From Diphasiastrum complanatum (taxonomy: Eukaryota > Streptophyta > Lycopodiopsida > Lycopodiales > Lycopodiaceae): a DNA stretch of 64,000 nucleotides. Numbering within the stretch: the stretch's first letter is position 1; each line of letters starts with the position of its first letter. Positions 1 to 12,524 of this stretch are shown here, piece by piece. The translations under genes and the position numbers were made by a program. A model generated the notes under the pieces. The model ran no database searches. It worked only from the letters and a program-made list of their open reading frames with translations, and was not told the origin of the DNA. The stretch spans positions 45,224,632 through 45,288,631 of the forward strand of contig CM055112.1 in NCBI GenBank assembly GCA_029204225.1, given 5' to 3'.

Positions 1-1453
1 GGAGAATTTACAAATAGGGCAAACAATACCCCAAATTCCTACAATGATCACATATCAACATGTAGAAATGCAACTACCAGGACTGAACAACAGCAACAAC
101 AATACAAGTTTCAACGTCAACAGTCACCCTTGAGTACCCTACACATGTGATAGCTCATGGCCAAGGGCCTATTGTGGAGCATTAACTGTAACAACCATCA
201 TAGATGTCCAAAACCGCTATACCAAATTATAAACGATTTAAAAGATGACATTCGCAAATACTCGGCAGACTACATGCTAAGGTTGAAACACTACCTTAAG
301 TCACAATGACAAAGATCACTACAAATATCAAGTTGAATTTCGATTTAGAACACTTGATGCAAATTGTGCTTTATGTGTCAAACCTAGTGAAGCATCGACC
401 TAAGGCTGAAACTACATCAACCTTTGATGTATCATGGATATCAAATCACCACAAACAGGTGATTATACTTGATATCACATCGTCTGTCATTGTAACCTTA
501 CGTAACATGCTTATCGATGGTGCACAACTTGATGAAGGTTTTGAAATCAATATATGCTGTAACATCATGTTTCAAGCATTAAAAGGGTTCAAGCTACATT
601 TCACTACATTGACCATTAGAATGGCCAATCATTGTTTTTAGGACAGAGTGAAGTATGCTAATTGAGAAGACCACCACATAAATGCAGCACTATCACCTGG
701 CATGGCTGGACCCGATTAGCAACTGTTTTATCAAAATGATCCTATATAATTGCCTCAATGAATTTTTGTTCTTAAATTCTGCATTAGGAGTCCATGGTAA
801 TACAACGAAACATAACAAACGAGCTGTTGCAATTTGACTCTCAACAAACACGAGCATGTGCATTGTGTGCAGCAATATCCTTACAGAACAATAGCACCAT
901 CTATAGTCTTTAACAGATATTAAATTTTTTATAAGCTCTAGAAATTGACAACAAAATCTTATATGAATGTGGTATGAATAAATGCAAGATTTTGAAAATT
1001 CTCTCTAATTATTAATTTTTTCAAACCGTGAAACAATATAATTATGTGGTATAAAAGAATGCAAGATCTGAAACTTTTCTCTGATCTGGAGTTGTAATTG
1101 TCTAAAATTCATTTCCATGAAAGACCACAGATCAACTACAAAATTACAAATCAATCTCTTTCCAAAAGTCTTCACTTCAAGAACTGCTAATATGTTGCAT
1201 CTGGTTACATGCAAATCCATCTCTGGATATGGGCCTATCCAACAACCTACCCCTTTATCCAAATGTTGTTCCATCAAATCAGTAAGTCCCACTTAAGTTA
1301 TCCGGTGCCAACTTTAGGAGCCCATTAAGACAATACACCTGAATGAGCCAAAACTTTGAATGTTATCAGCCAACACATCCTATCACTATGAAGTGACTGT
1401 TGAAGGCAAACTAAATAATTAATTTGTGCGTAGGTTTCTGTACTCTTCTAGTC
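1..1453. other. Intergenic, downstream of the MRS2-type gene
   Basis: AT-rich sequence beyond the stop codon of the magnesium transporter gene. An open frame of 111 codons on the plus strand (306-641) resembles nothing I know, has no visible domain, and is no longer than chance allows. The 3' untranslated region of the transporter must lie in the right part of this stretch, but no clear poly(A) signal could be fixed. Confidence 0.5.
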
Positions 1454-4400
1454 TTACTCTATCAGTCGCTTCCATCGACACCATCCAATGATAGTAATAT
1501 ACGTTAGTAAAGCACCGGTTCCAGAGCCACCAACTACCCAAAGGAATTGAGTAAATGTGCCGTTGTCGAATAAAGGGATCCTGATGTTCATGCCCATGAT
1601 ACCAGTCACAACTATAAATGCACTTATAACAAGAGTAGCTGTAGTTAACATGACCCCCATTTGAAGCAAATGGTTCTGCTTGTCATCTAGCATGATATTG
1701 ATATAATCTTCTGTATCATCCACGTACTCTTTGAGCTGAAAATAACAGAAAGATATGATTAGTGAGCCATCAGCTTGATATAATTGCAAGAATGTGCTTA
1801 CTCACATAGCTGTTCTTGTTTTAATTGGAAGAACGTTGGTTCTTACAAATCTGGGACATTTTTTTTGGGGATATGGAACAACAAAAGGTAAAACAGTATC
1901 TCCAGTTATTGACTGTATCAGAAAAAATGGCATTAAAGCTCTTTATAATGTGATAATACATAAATTACAAAACAGAACAGTATTAGCAATAATATCCATT
2001 GAAGGGTTATTATCACAATGCATTGATGATCTAGTGATGGTTCAAAGTTCATATGCCCTAGGTTTCCATAACTCAAAGATATCAGAAAAATTTCAAGACA
2101 GATTCTTCCAGAACCTTCAAATTGTTTTGAGACTAGTTCCGTAAGGAACTGATATATGATAAAAGTTCAGGTCCTTGTGTCTATCGATATTCTTGTAGCA
2201 GATCTATCATATCTAGTATCCTAAAAGTTTCTTTGTTGTACTGCAAAAAACCATTTACTTACAACAGACTGATTTCTGTCTTTACTTTGGCAATCTTAAT
2301 AAAGAAACCCACACCACATAATCTTCTCAATGTTTCACAACTTTATAAGTACTCCTTTCCTATACTGCTTGCCGGCATCTCTGAGCTAAACCTTCAAATA
2401 ATTGCAAATGGAGAAAAACTACATACTATTCTTGACAATGTGCCCATATGATCACAGGGGAAACCAAGAAAGCAGAGCTTTGCTATTGGCAGCACGTCTA
2501 GTGTTAAAAACATGAAATAAATCATTTACATGCTCCACTAAGCAACTGCAGATTCCAGGGCCCTCATTAAACTCATCAAAATTCTACGGTAGATCTGTAA
2601 TTGCTTCACAACAATCTACTAAGTGAAATGTCAAGATCCTTTATCACAGTTTAGACCTACTAAACTGAAATTCCAAAACAACACACTGGCTCTAAAACTC
2701 AAATGAGTAACATCTTTCAGCTGGCCCTGTTCATATAGAATTGAATAGCTCTCCTCATGGTTACCACCACATGCGGTGGGCTGAACAGAATGATCGCCCA
2801 CACACCACCCACATGCATTTGCATGGAGAATATACATTTTACAGCCTCCCCAGTCCAGTAGACCATGGCTTTTCACATTGAGGCAAGGGAGGAGGGGGTC
2901 CACAAGCGATCCAGTCATGAAATGGAATGGACTTGGAGGGTGGCAGGGTCCTGGGAGAGCTTTGTTTTCTTTTTGCTAAACTTACAACCGCACATTGCAA
3001 CTGTCGCCCTACTTTTTTTTTGTTCAAATTTCAAATTTGTTTTGATTGCACCATCTGAGTCAAGGCCAACTATCCCACGAGTCTCTCTCTCTCTCTCTCT
3101 CTCTCTTCTCATCCCGACGCTTACACTCAGAGGGACACTCCTCCTCATGGTACTCCCAGGCTCGTCGTCTTCTCTCCACAGTGGCTATTCAGATTACTGA
3201 CCTACCTACAGGCACTGATCAGTATCCGAGGCCACCTCTACAGATCATATCTTCAAAGCACCTGGGAGGGACCAAGAGCAAGTTCTATCGCACACACTTT
3301 CTATCTTTTGATCCAGCTGGATGCCCTACAGTACCTAAATATCGATTGGAGAGTATTTCACACAGACTGCGGACAGCGATGGGTCAGTTTCATTCCTCAA
3401 ATCAGTTGGCCATTGAGACCAGTAGATACGGTGGCACCCCACGAGAGGCCTGGTTTTGTAGGATGTGTGATATTCATGAGACCGAGGACGAGTCACATTT
3501 TCTCTTCAGATGCCCAGCTTACTATGAGATACGAGGGAGATACTACTTTTTGTTCAGGGAGCACCCAGCCACACTCTCTACCTTGATCTCATATGAGGAC
3601 CCCAGATGTGTCGCATTGATGATCCGAGAGATGTCAAACCTGAAGATGAGGAGATTGGATACGGCGGATACACCTTCCTTGGTACAGTTGAGCATCAGTG
3701 AGTGCATATCCCGTCGGAGACTGAGATCTGAGGTACCTCTGAGTAGTGATTCTAATGGAGAGGCTAAGATTCCAGATGCTCTGGCCAGATTTTTGGAAAA
3801 GGTTTGGATGCTTCTTCTAAGCCTCCATCACAAGTGAGAAAGTTTTTCAAACAGAATATCTGGAGGTCACAAATTTGGTGACATTGAATAAGTTAAAGCA
3901 AGCACAATTGTTGGAGCGGCAAAAGAGTAACAGTCGAGACTCGAGAGTGGTAACTGCTCTTTGGCAATGATATGGGAAAAATATCACAATCAAGAAGCAC
4001 TAGCTGCATTTAGGCAGGTCATCACTGCGGAGACACTACTATTAAAGCTTGTGAACAGCTCATTTATAAAGGAATTTGTGAAGCGAAGTCCGGCTCTTAT
4101 TCACCAGCATAAGAAATTCTAAGCATTAAGGACTTGCGTGCTGAAGTGACTACGGCTAGTTGGCCAACAAATAAAAATCCAGTACCTTTGTCACAGCCAC
4201 AGTCTAGTTGAAATTTTAGTATGTGTTAAGGTACATCAAGTTCGTAACCAGCACTTCGATATCAACCTGGCTCATGCACAGTAAAGGGGTTGGTGGTTTG
4301 ACAGCTTCTTTTAAGGTACACATGCACCTAAAGTTTTAAAAAATTAACAAGGTCCTTGACATGGTGACTGCTGGCATTACTGATACTATGGCTTCTGCTC

Positions 4401-7400
4401 TTTTGAAAGGTCAGTAGCTCAGGAAATAAGACTCTACTTATCGAAAAAACATGTATAGCCCAAGATAACAGATTCTTAACAAGTGCACTTAATAACCTCA
4501 TTCTATTGATTGTCTAGATGGTGAAAGGCATGAAGCTTTAATTTGACATAACTGACAATATCAATCAAAATTTTTAAATTCGATTTCAAAATGCAACTTT
4601 GATTCTAAACATAGCGATCATAGTCTGTCTTTATAGAAATACAATCTAGAAAGTCTGTAACTATCATTAATAAAATCACACGAAGGCATACATGTCAGTT
4701 CCATGTTGATGCTATTCAACAAATATGAAAGAGAATTCCACCCCTACCGTTGAGAGCTTGTTGAGAGTACCATCAATCTGGACAAAATATGCCTCTAACA
4801 ACATTTCCAGCTCTTCGATATCAAGCTGTTTCCCATGGTGGCTGACGGTGCTGTTGCTACTGTGGCTTCTACTATTTGCATCTCCCTTACGAATTCCAGA
4901 AAAACTGCCAACTACCTCTTCTTGGTTTGTCGCATTATTGCTTTTGTTATGATGCTCACTTCGAATACGATGAGAAATAGCAGCACCATCTTCAATGGTC
5001 CTGAAAAAAAAAAATTTCGTGGCCTTAATTACCACACTGGCAAAGCACACCTAGCTAACATCTCCCACCTCAATGAAAGAAAGTTGGGCCTATTTTCAGT
5101 AGTTACCTTTCATCTTCCTCATCAGACTCCATGGTATCTGTGTCCGTCATATTCAAGTGGTCCTGGATATGATTTGAGGAGAGAGACATATTCCCCTCAA
5201 GCTGTTGCCGCATTGATTTTGCTGTCAAATACATTTCAGCCATGTCCTCGTCATCGTCCAGCAACTGCTCTATTTCATCTCTTACCTTCAAGAGCAAGAG
5301 AAAAAACCCGCTAAGTGACACAACACGAGGGACAGATTGAATGTGAAGAGCTTCTCATTATAACCAATCATAAAGTGGAGCAATTTAACTTTAGGGAGAG
5401 CGTGGACATCAAGGGTAGAATGAGTTGCTCTTTAGAATTTTAAATTGAACTTTGTAGGAAACCTAGAGGTTTGTCAAGCAATGGTTTCAGACATAGTGTA
5501 GCTCAACCTATCAACTTATTTTGATGCCTCTATAATCTCAAAATGACCGTGCTTGGCAGTCCTTTGATCTTTGATAAGCAAACTTGGACTCGTATAAAAG
5601 GCACGTCCAATTGAAGAAATCTTGCTTCTTAAGAGAATCAACCTTACCTTTTGTACACGACCAGAAATGGCAACCAAGCGACTTTTTATTTGGCGGACCC
5701 GCTCAAGATTGAGAGTGCTGATCTTCGATGTCAGCTCATCTAAGGCAGGGTAAGCTTGTTGTTCCAAAGCGGTCGCCTGGACACACAAAAGGTATGAGAG
5801 ATCACATAAACATGAAGTGAACCATACATAAGATAAAATATTTGTTTAGTGAAAGAACAACTGATTGGGACTTTGTATAAAGAGAATTGTACCTCACGAT
5901 CGATAATATGCAATCGGACTAAAAAGGCCCAGAAATCAAGACTTGAGTTAATTGTGACGCATGCCTAAAATTGAATATCATAACATTTTAACAGATAAAA
6001 AGTCATGTCATTGATGTTTGAGTTTGAAAAGGTGCTCGCAAGTTTGAAAAAAAGCGAAAACTCTCCGTACGCTCTCATAGGAGAATAAACCACCCCCCCC
6101 CCACGTTTAGCCTATATTAACATGGTAACTTTGAAGTTATTTTAGGGCCACATCATTTCCAAATAAATCTCAAACTTTAGATTTTCAAACATCACATGGC
6201 ACAATATGCAAATTTCCATAGAAATCACAGTTGAGGATAACATTTCACAAAACTTACTACCATGAATGTTGAAGTTTGCAACAATTTTAAAACCCCAAAC
6301 CTGCATGCAAGTTTGGTGCAAACGTGTTTTCTCCAAACTAATGTTTGCTTTCAAACAACCCATAGAATTTTGTTGCAAATATTTTATTGGCATAATACAT
6401 ATTTGCACTATTGATTTTAGGAGTACTCAAATCATCTGTGACAGGCAAACTAGACATATTCTAGCAGCAGCATTAAAAATGAAAAAAACTTAGTTGTGCT
6501 TGTTGATACAAAGCCCAGAAAATTTTCACAACTATTGGACAATATTGCTCCACAGAAAATTTGTCAGCTTTGTGGTAGTTAAAAAGCACCTCTGTATCAA
6601 GACAGCTGCACGCAGCCTCGAGACAGGCTTCCAGTGCCCTAAACTCGAATGGTAAGATATTTGGACCTCCTCTGTTCGAAGAAGTTGTTTCTGATTTGAC
6701 AACAGTATCCGGGAATTGTAAGTGTGAATGTGCTTCAGACTCGTTAGTCAAAGAAAGTGCTTGTTGCTGACGCTGGCGCATATCTTGAGGAAAAACATTA
6801 TTTGAAACCTTTCCAATTACAGGAGAATATCCCCTTCCATTCCTATTGACCACACCATCGTTATCACTTCCTCCATCTGTAACCACCTGCAAGACAAAAC
6901 CAAGCCCTTTGCAAACTGCCTCTGCAAAAGAATTTATGCAAAAGTTTAACCTTAACTATAAATTTGAGATAAAAAATTTTATACCAGAAACTGGACACGA
7001 AGATTTTAAGTGGGTCCAGAGTCCAGACTCATATACATAAGAGGTATTTCACAGGTCGTATGAAGCAGGATGGCCAATGATTAGCATGCATTAGTTTACT
7101 CTCCGCCCAATACAAACACAAGCATCATGTCTTCAGAGAACATTTTGCAGCCTAAAGCACAATACAGACTTGTTGACAGCATTAAAAACAAGGAAAAAGC
7201 CCTTAGAATATTAGAACCGAGAAGGAATCATCAAGTCAAGAGCCCTTTGAAAAACTACATCACGAAATACTCTGCAGAATCGTGGGTGCATTCACGAATG
7301 CAAAAGCACCTGTTGTCCGAGGGCGTTATAATGCATCGGCAGACGCCTCTGTAGATCAGCCACAAATGGAGCTACAAGGGGATCCTTGGAATTCAAAAGA

Positions 7401-7729
7401 AGCACTTCCTGCGCAGTGATGATGGCCTTTATATGTTCGAGATTTACCACAATTGCATGCTCCCTTCCAAGAATGGTAGATGGATAGGACAACAAGGGAT
7501 CCAAGATACGTAGATCACGAGCCGGTAAATAAGTACGTCGCATGATAGTGTGCTTCCCAGCTTCCACTACCTGCGCTCCCCCATATGCATCTACCAAAAG
7601 CCATGCCCGCACGCCAGCTCCCTTCTTGCGTGTAGCTAACCCTGCGCGCCCTGCCTTATCTGCCTTGACCTTTTCCTCATCCGCAACGACTCCAGAACGT
7701 CTATTCTTGACAGGAGTCCGAGGCCTCAT
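1454..7729 (-). CDS. MRS2: MRS2/MGT-type magnesium transporter, 6 exons
   Basis: A CorA-superfamily Mg2+ channel of the plant MRS2/MGT family, a membrane protein that works as an oligomer. Exons, read on the minus strand: 7729-7310, 6886-6590, 5776-5648, 5285-5107, 5000-4748 and 1735-1454. Every join has GT..AG borders and keeps phase, giving 519 residues and a TAA stop. The family core 'LPFEFRALEACLEAACSCLDTE' region runs from exon 2 into exon 3. The helical stretch with TSKISTLNLERVR and RVQKVRDEIEQLLDDDEDMAEMYL follows, then ELEMLLEAYFVQIDGTLNKL. The last exon carries two membrane helices separated by the diagnostic GMN motif (about residues 474-476, in GIMGMN). The chosen ATG precedes a basic, Ser/Lys-rich start and the conserved exon 1 block. 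The donors of exons 1 and 2 are the less usual GTGCTT. The last intron is about 3 kb and carries a LINE fragment. The number within the family and the target membrane cannot be told. Confidence 0.93.
3082..3106. repeat. (TC)n microsatellite
   Basis: About 12 uninterrupted TC units in the last intron of the MRS2-type gene, just upstream of the LINE fragment. Confidence 0.9.
3160..3837 (+). mobile_element. LINE reverse-transcriptase C-terminal fragment (zf-RVT)
   Basis: A continuous reading frame, antisense to the host gene and inside its last intron. It holds the zinc-binding region found at the C-terminus of plant non-LTR (LINE) reverse transcriptases: an L-x-t-RYGGTPREAWFCRMC stretch, then DESHFLFRCPAY, giving a C-x2-C...H-x4-C pattern. 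The polymerase and endonuclease parts are missing, as expected for a 5'-truncated insertion. About 220 codons stay open without a stop, which is long for a dead fragment, but no start or promoter was identified. Sequence to about 4330 on its right may be its decayed continuation; I could not recognise it. A captured or expressed zinc-finger protein is possible but unsupported. Confidence 0.7.
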
Positions 7730-8370
7730 ACTTTTCCCCCCTTGCTGATTCTAAGACGAATATCAGAGCATAAACATGAAACCTATGAGAATTGTTTCAG
7801 GACAAATTGTTTCGATACTCAGACAAACTGTTTCAGGAATCAAGCGTATCTGTGCCTATGAAACCGACATGAACTGTAAAATTCCGACACTGTTTCATGT
7901 CTCAAGCATCAGCCTGCTTCATTTGCGATCCCTTACATTATATTAAGATCCACTGCACGAATTCTTACGAAATCCATCAACTGGGTTGTCGCTGCTTCTG
8001 ATACCAAAAGGATCTCACTGAAATAATTCCTTAGATCACCTCCAGCTCCCGAAAACAAATGATGCAGCAGCTAGCTTTATCGAGCGTATTAGCTGAACAA
8101 ATCAACAGGAAGTGAAGGCCTATCTATCAATTGCAGAATAACAAGGGAGAATTTCCTTCACCCAGGATCTTAACCAAGAATAAGAGAGCTTGCTTTGCTT
8201 TGTAAAGCAAAGGCCTAAGACAATAAAACAGATCTAAAATAATTAGTATAGGCACCAGATTGAGGATCTGGGTGAGCTTCTTGCTCACCTAGTCTCATGC
8301 TAATCCAAGGGTGTATGAAGATCATGAAGTGGCATGATATGAAATGTACATGTTAGATTAACCCTATTCC
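7730..8370. other. Upstream region of the MRS2-type gene
   Basis: Region 5' of the transporter's ATG, presumably holding its 5' untranslated region and promoter. There is a locally repeated ACTGTTTCA-like word around 7790-7920. No convincing TATA box or upstream exon could be fixed. Confidence 0.4.
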
Positions 8371-8389
8371 AAATGCCCATCAAATGCCC

Positions 8390-8870
8390 GCCTAAAAGTA
8401 GTCTAGGTTAAGTGAGAGAGTGAAGGTCGAGGTTAAGTAAGAGAGTGAACGGTAGAAGTTAAGTGAGATAGATTTACTTCATTAGATTGCCCTAGAAATT
8501 AGAATAAGTTAAGTACAAGTTTTATTTGCCATTGCCTATCCAATGGTCCACATTAAGTGAGAGAGTGCCACTCGCACTTAATTTGGACCGTTGGATGTGC
8601 ACTTAGCATGTATAATAAGCCGCACGGTAATCCAACAATGTAGGAAGATCATAAAGTGGCATGTACTAAAATCATAAATTGGCATGATAGGATACATGGG
8701 CCTAAGGATGAATTGAGTATAGGCTTTAAATGACAACCGCCCATCCAACGGTCCAGGATAAGTGAGAAAGTGTCATAGCCCATCCAACGATCTAGGTTAA
8801 GTGAGAGTGTTCATGTGAGTGTTGGTGACACTCTCTCACTTAACATGGACTATTGGATGGGCACCTAGGA
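8390..8870. repeat. Dispersed GTTAAGTGAGAGAGTG repeats with two fold-back hairpins
   Basis: The word GTTAAGTGAGAGAGTG or a close variant occurs at about 8406, 8433, 8458, 8551, 8757 and 8797, and inverted at about 8575 and 8830. It is linked to a CATCCAACGGTCC-like word. Two pairs form hairpins: arms 8538-8559 and 8575-8596 (20 of 22 match, one mismatch being a G-U pair), and arms 8779-8810 and 8828-8861 (imperfect, 17-base loop). Nothing coding overlaps. It may be a decayed miniature inverted-repeat element or part of an LTR. Confidence 0.7.
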
Positions 8871-10150
8871 TTTAAAGCTTGTGTATGACCTAGCTCAAGG
8901 CAATGGTTTCTCCTACACCATTCGATGAGAGTAGACTTTGATGCTATCTCCTAAGGTAGGGCCTTGCTTGCCTACACTCTCGGCCATGGTGACAAATACA
9001 TTAAACCCAAGATCATATCCCAAGGATCTCATCAACATGCCCACGTTTTATGTAGACCATGTAGGAATGACCCCACCCAAATATGCTATTAGGGAAATGG
9101 TGTATGATTGACCACCCCAATTAAGTCTGCATTTTGCAACCTTCCTAGCCCTTCGAGGGCTATTTAAGTTTCATAGAATATTTAATTTCTTAGATAGGCC
9201 TTAGGTATAAAAAGGTGATATAGGGTATCAAACTTTCACAAGGAAATGGAAAATAAGATCCACCCTTCCCCATGAAAGTCATCGCAGAAAATTTAAAAGC
9301 TTGATTTTTCGATGTAGCCTTGAAATTTGGCCATTGCAAGTGACAAAATTTATGTGGACCAACTTGCGATAACGGCTACAAACCATGAACACCTACTACA
9401 TTTCCAACTTCCAAGGACTACTACACATAACCAGAGTCTAGCAACCACCTTCAAAGATTTTTTGAGTTCACACATTGTCCATGGCCACAACAAAAAAATT
9501 TAGGAATTTCAAGCGACAGCTTGCATGACATGCCCACAACCCACGATTTTAGATTTCAGGCTATAACCTACATGACACGTCCCACAACCCAAGGACTACA
9601 AAATTCCATGAATCTAAAATTAGAATTTAGTTTAGAATTCGTATTCAAGGCCACTCAAAGAATCATGATTTAGAGTTATCAAGACAAGATTGTACTTGCA
9701 CAATGCAGGGTGCATCGTCCAGCTTTAACAACCACGCCTCTAAGCCCCAAGCAACAAGCACCATTATTTAAGTTTAAATTCAAAATCAACGCTTTACAAA
9801 TCAACGATTCCTGTTTCTTTGAGGCCCTAGGTATACCTAGTGCCACCGCAACCTCCAGAGTTCACAATGCAACTACTATGCACAATGTCAGGGCCCATGG
9901 GCCAACATCCAAGTTTCCACTTCTATGAAGACATAGATTTTGCTATAGCGAGCACCTATTTTCCACCTAAATTTGCAATAAGAAATTGTGATTCAGGGAG
10001 TTGGTGACGAGAAGTATTTCGGAAAGCGACGCTAGTTTGGCTTTCAATTTGGCGAAAGAGCGGCGGGTGGCCTGGTAAGCCAAAAATTGTAGGTCGTTAT
10101 TTTTTATTTTTGACATCACGGTTGGCTTCGGCATACACTTTATAGCCTAC
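8871..10150. other. Unassigned sequence left of copia copy A
   Basis: No gene, terminal repeat or primer-binding site was recognised. A 5' LTR matching the one at 12060-12322 should lie here if the copia element were complete; I do not see it. Either the left end is lost or it is too decayed to recognise. Confidence 0.4.
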
Positions 10151-10201
10151 AGGTGGAGTTTCAAGCAGGTTGGAAATGGATTTAACATCCATGAGACAAT
10201 T

Positions 10202-11293
10202 TTGGGCGATGCAAGCAAACTTGATGGAGCTTCTAACTATAACATCTGGAAATTCAAAATGAAGATCATTTTGATGGAGAAAGAGTTATGGGAGATTGTG
10301 GCAGGTATTGAAGTCCGGCCAAATACCACTCCAGGTGACATGAGGGCCTTTGATAAAAAGACAAAGAGAGCATTGTCCTTGATCAATCTTTCAATGAAAG
10401 ACCATGTGATCACTCATATAAGTGATGCCATGATGGCTAAGGGAGCTTGGGAAGCTCTTAGAATGCAATTTCAAACTTGCAATCCAGCTTGGGCTATGTT
10501 CTTGAAGTCGAGATTGAACGTAGTAAGGATGGAAGAAAGTGAATCAGAGGGATCTTTCTTCACCAGGATAAAGGAGCTGAGAGATCAACTTGTGGCAATT
10601 GGAGAACCAATTAGGGACGTTGAATTGGTACATACCACAATGAGCGGTGTCTCGGAAGGGCTACAGATGTTTGTGAGCGGCATTGCTTCGAGGGAGAGGT
10701 TGCCTACTTTTGAAGACTTCCACGGAATCATGTTGCAGGAAGAGTAGCATCGTGAAGTGCTGAAGTCAAGACAAACCCCACAGGAGGATCAAGCCTTGCT
10801 TGCTAATGGCAAGCGGAAAGGATGGAAAAGGATTCCCAAAAAATCCAAGGATGATGATGACGAGGGAGAGTCGTCATCAAAAGGGAAAAAGAAGAAGAAA
10901 GGCAAATGTTGCTATTGCCACAAACCGGGTCATTGGGCACGCGAGTGTTACAAGAAGAAAGCGGACATAAAGACGGGAAAAGTGACTCAACAAGGCAACA
11001 TTGCCGAAGATGATGGAGAAGATGATGAGACAAGTGTCTTCTCATCGGCATTGGCATTTCAAGTTGATGATGGTGCCAGATGGTTCATAGATTCAGGCGC
11101 CACAAGGCATATGATCGGGAAACGTGATTGGTTTGAGAAATTCTCACCAATCCATGATGGGGATAAGGTCACTCAGACCAAATGGGAGGAATGCCAAATA
11201 CAGGATGTGGGCAATGTACCTATGCAGTTTCCAGATGGTAAAATCAAGAACATCCCTAATGTGCTTTTCTTACACAAAGCAAATATGCACAAG
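10202..11293 (+). pseudogene. Copia copy A: gag and protease start
   Basis: Ty1/copia Gag followed in the same frame by the start of the protease. The N-terminal part (SKLDGASNYNIWKFKM, then ELWEIVAG) is the UBN2/gag-polypeptide fold that packages element RNA. A single TAG at 10745 interrupts the frame; downstream come a Lys-rich stretch and a zinc knuckle, CCYCHKPGHWAREC (C-x2-C-x4-H-x4-C). The protease active-site region WFIDSGATRHM is near 11080-11110. Shortly after (about 11290) the sequence jumps to the end of reverse transcriptase, so the rest of protease, all of integrase and most of RT are deleted. Not functional as it stands. Confidence 0.9.
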
Positions 11294-12055
11294 ATTTGCT
11301 TTATAAGTTTAATATGCAGGATTGTAAGCCTTTGAGAACACGTATGGATGTCAACATGAAGCTTACTGCATATGATGAATCTGAGAAAGCGGATGCTTAT
11401 TTGTATAGACAGCTGGTGGGTAGTTTGATTTATTGGACACATACACGACCTGATATTTCTTATGCTGTTGGTGTTGTTGGTCAATTTATGCAAGATCCTA
11501 GTCAAGCACACTGGAAGTCTGCTAAACGAATTCTCAGATACATTCGAGGGACATTGAATTTTGGTTTGAAATATGATCAACCTGAAGCGCCAATGTTGGT
11601 AGGTTATACAGATGCCGATTGGGCAGGTTATAATAATGACAGAAGATCTACCAGTGGTCATACATTCAGTTATGGTACAACTGCAATTTCATGGAGCAGC
11701 AAAAAACAACCTACATTAGCCTTATCATCGACGGAAGTTGAATATCGAACACTCAATAATGCTACACAAGAAGCGGTATGGTTACGAAGATTGCTTGTGG
11801 ATTTAGGTCAACCACAAGTGGATGCGACTACTATATCTTGCGATAATCAAAGTTGCATTCACCTTGCTCAAACCAAGCACATCGAAATACACTACCATTT
11901 TGTTCGCGAGAAAATTCTTGATGGAGCCATTGATCTTGTTTTTTGTAATCTGAAGATCAAATGGCAGATATTTTTACTAAGTCATTAAGTAGATGTAGAT
12001 TTGAGAGGTTTCGTACTCTATTAGGAATAGAAAAATGTGATTTTATCATTGAGGG
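11294..12055 (+). pseudogene. Copia copy A: RT end and RNase H
   Basis: Joined directly to the protease remnant by an internal deletion. The frame starts in the RT thumb (KFNMQDCKPLRTRM, LYRQLVGSLIYWTHTRPDISYAV) and continues into copia RNase H (GYTDADWAG, SSTEVEYRTLNNATQEAVWL). Compared with copia copy C in this window, about seven residues are missing before the TKHIEI..YHF block. A frameshift near 11955 moves the normal C-terminus (DIFTKSLS) into another frame. The polypurine tract TTGAGGGAGAA ends the internal region at about 12059. Confidence 0.9.
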
Positions 12056-12059
12056 AGAA

Positions 12060-12322
12060 TGTTAGAAATCAATGATAAACTTCATTGTTATTGTTTACGA
12101 GGTACATTAATGTTGATAGCTGTGACCAGCTATCATTAGCTGTAGGGTAGTCTATTAGTCTACTCGTAGGTCTTCTCTCTCTATCAGAGGTTCAAGGTTT
12201 ATTTGTACCTTTTACATTCAGTATGCTGTAGAGTGATAGTGTGATTGTGCGTGTTCTTCTTTCGCCTTCTTGTGGTAAATGCTTATGGTGAATGCTTGAT
12301 GTTGCATATCTGATTGTTGACA
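12060..12322 (+). repeat. 3' LTR of copia copy A
   Basis: It begins with TGTTAGAAATC directly after a polypurine tract and plausibly ends at TTGACA. No 5' partner was recognised, so the right edge is provisional. An inverted word (AGCTGTGACCAGCT) lies near 12117. Confidence 0.65.
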
Positions 12323-12524
12323 TTCTATGCAAATGGCGAGTCAAATGGTTGAGTAAAAAGAGAAAAAACCAAGTTGGCGAGTTAGGCTGTGTCGACGAGT
12401 CAGAGCGCAAGGTAAGAAAAAAGTGAGAAAAAGCATGTAGGCGAGTCAGAAACTTGTCAAAAATGCAACAAAAATCAAGAAGAATGCAAACAAAAAACCC
12501 ATGTAAGTGTAACTTAGCACCATC

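Noticed and set aside
306-641. 111-codon plus-strand frame at the left edge
   Set aside because: No recognisable domain, no supporting context, length within chance for this composition.
8390-8870. CRISPR-like spaced repeat array
   Set aside because: The repeat words are irregularly spaced, diverged and partly inverted, and this is a plant nuclear genome.
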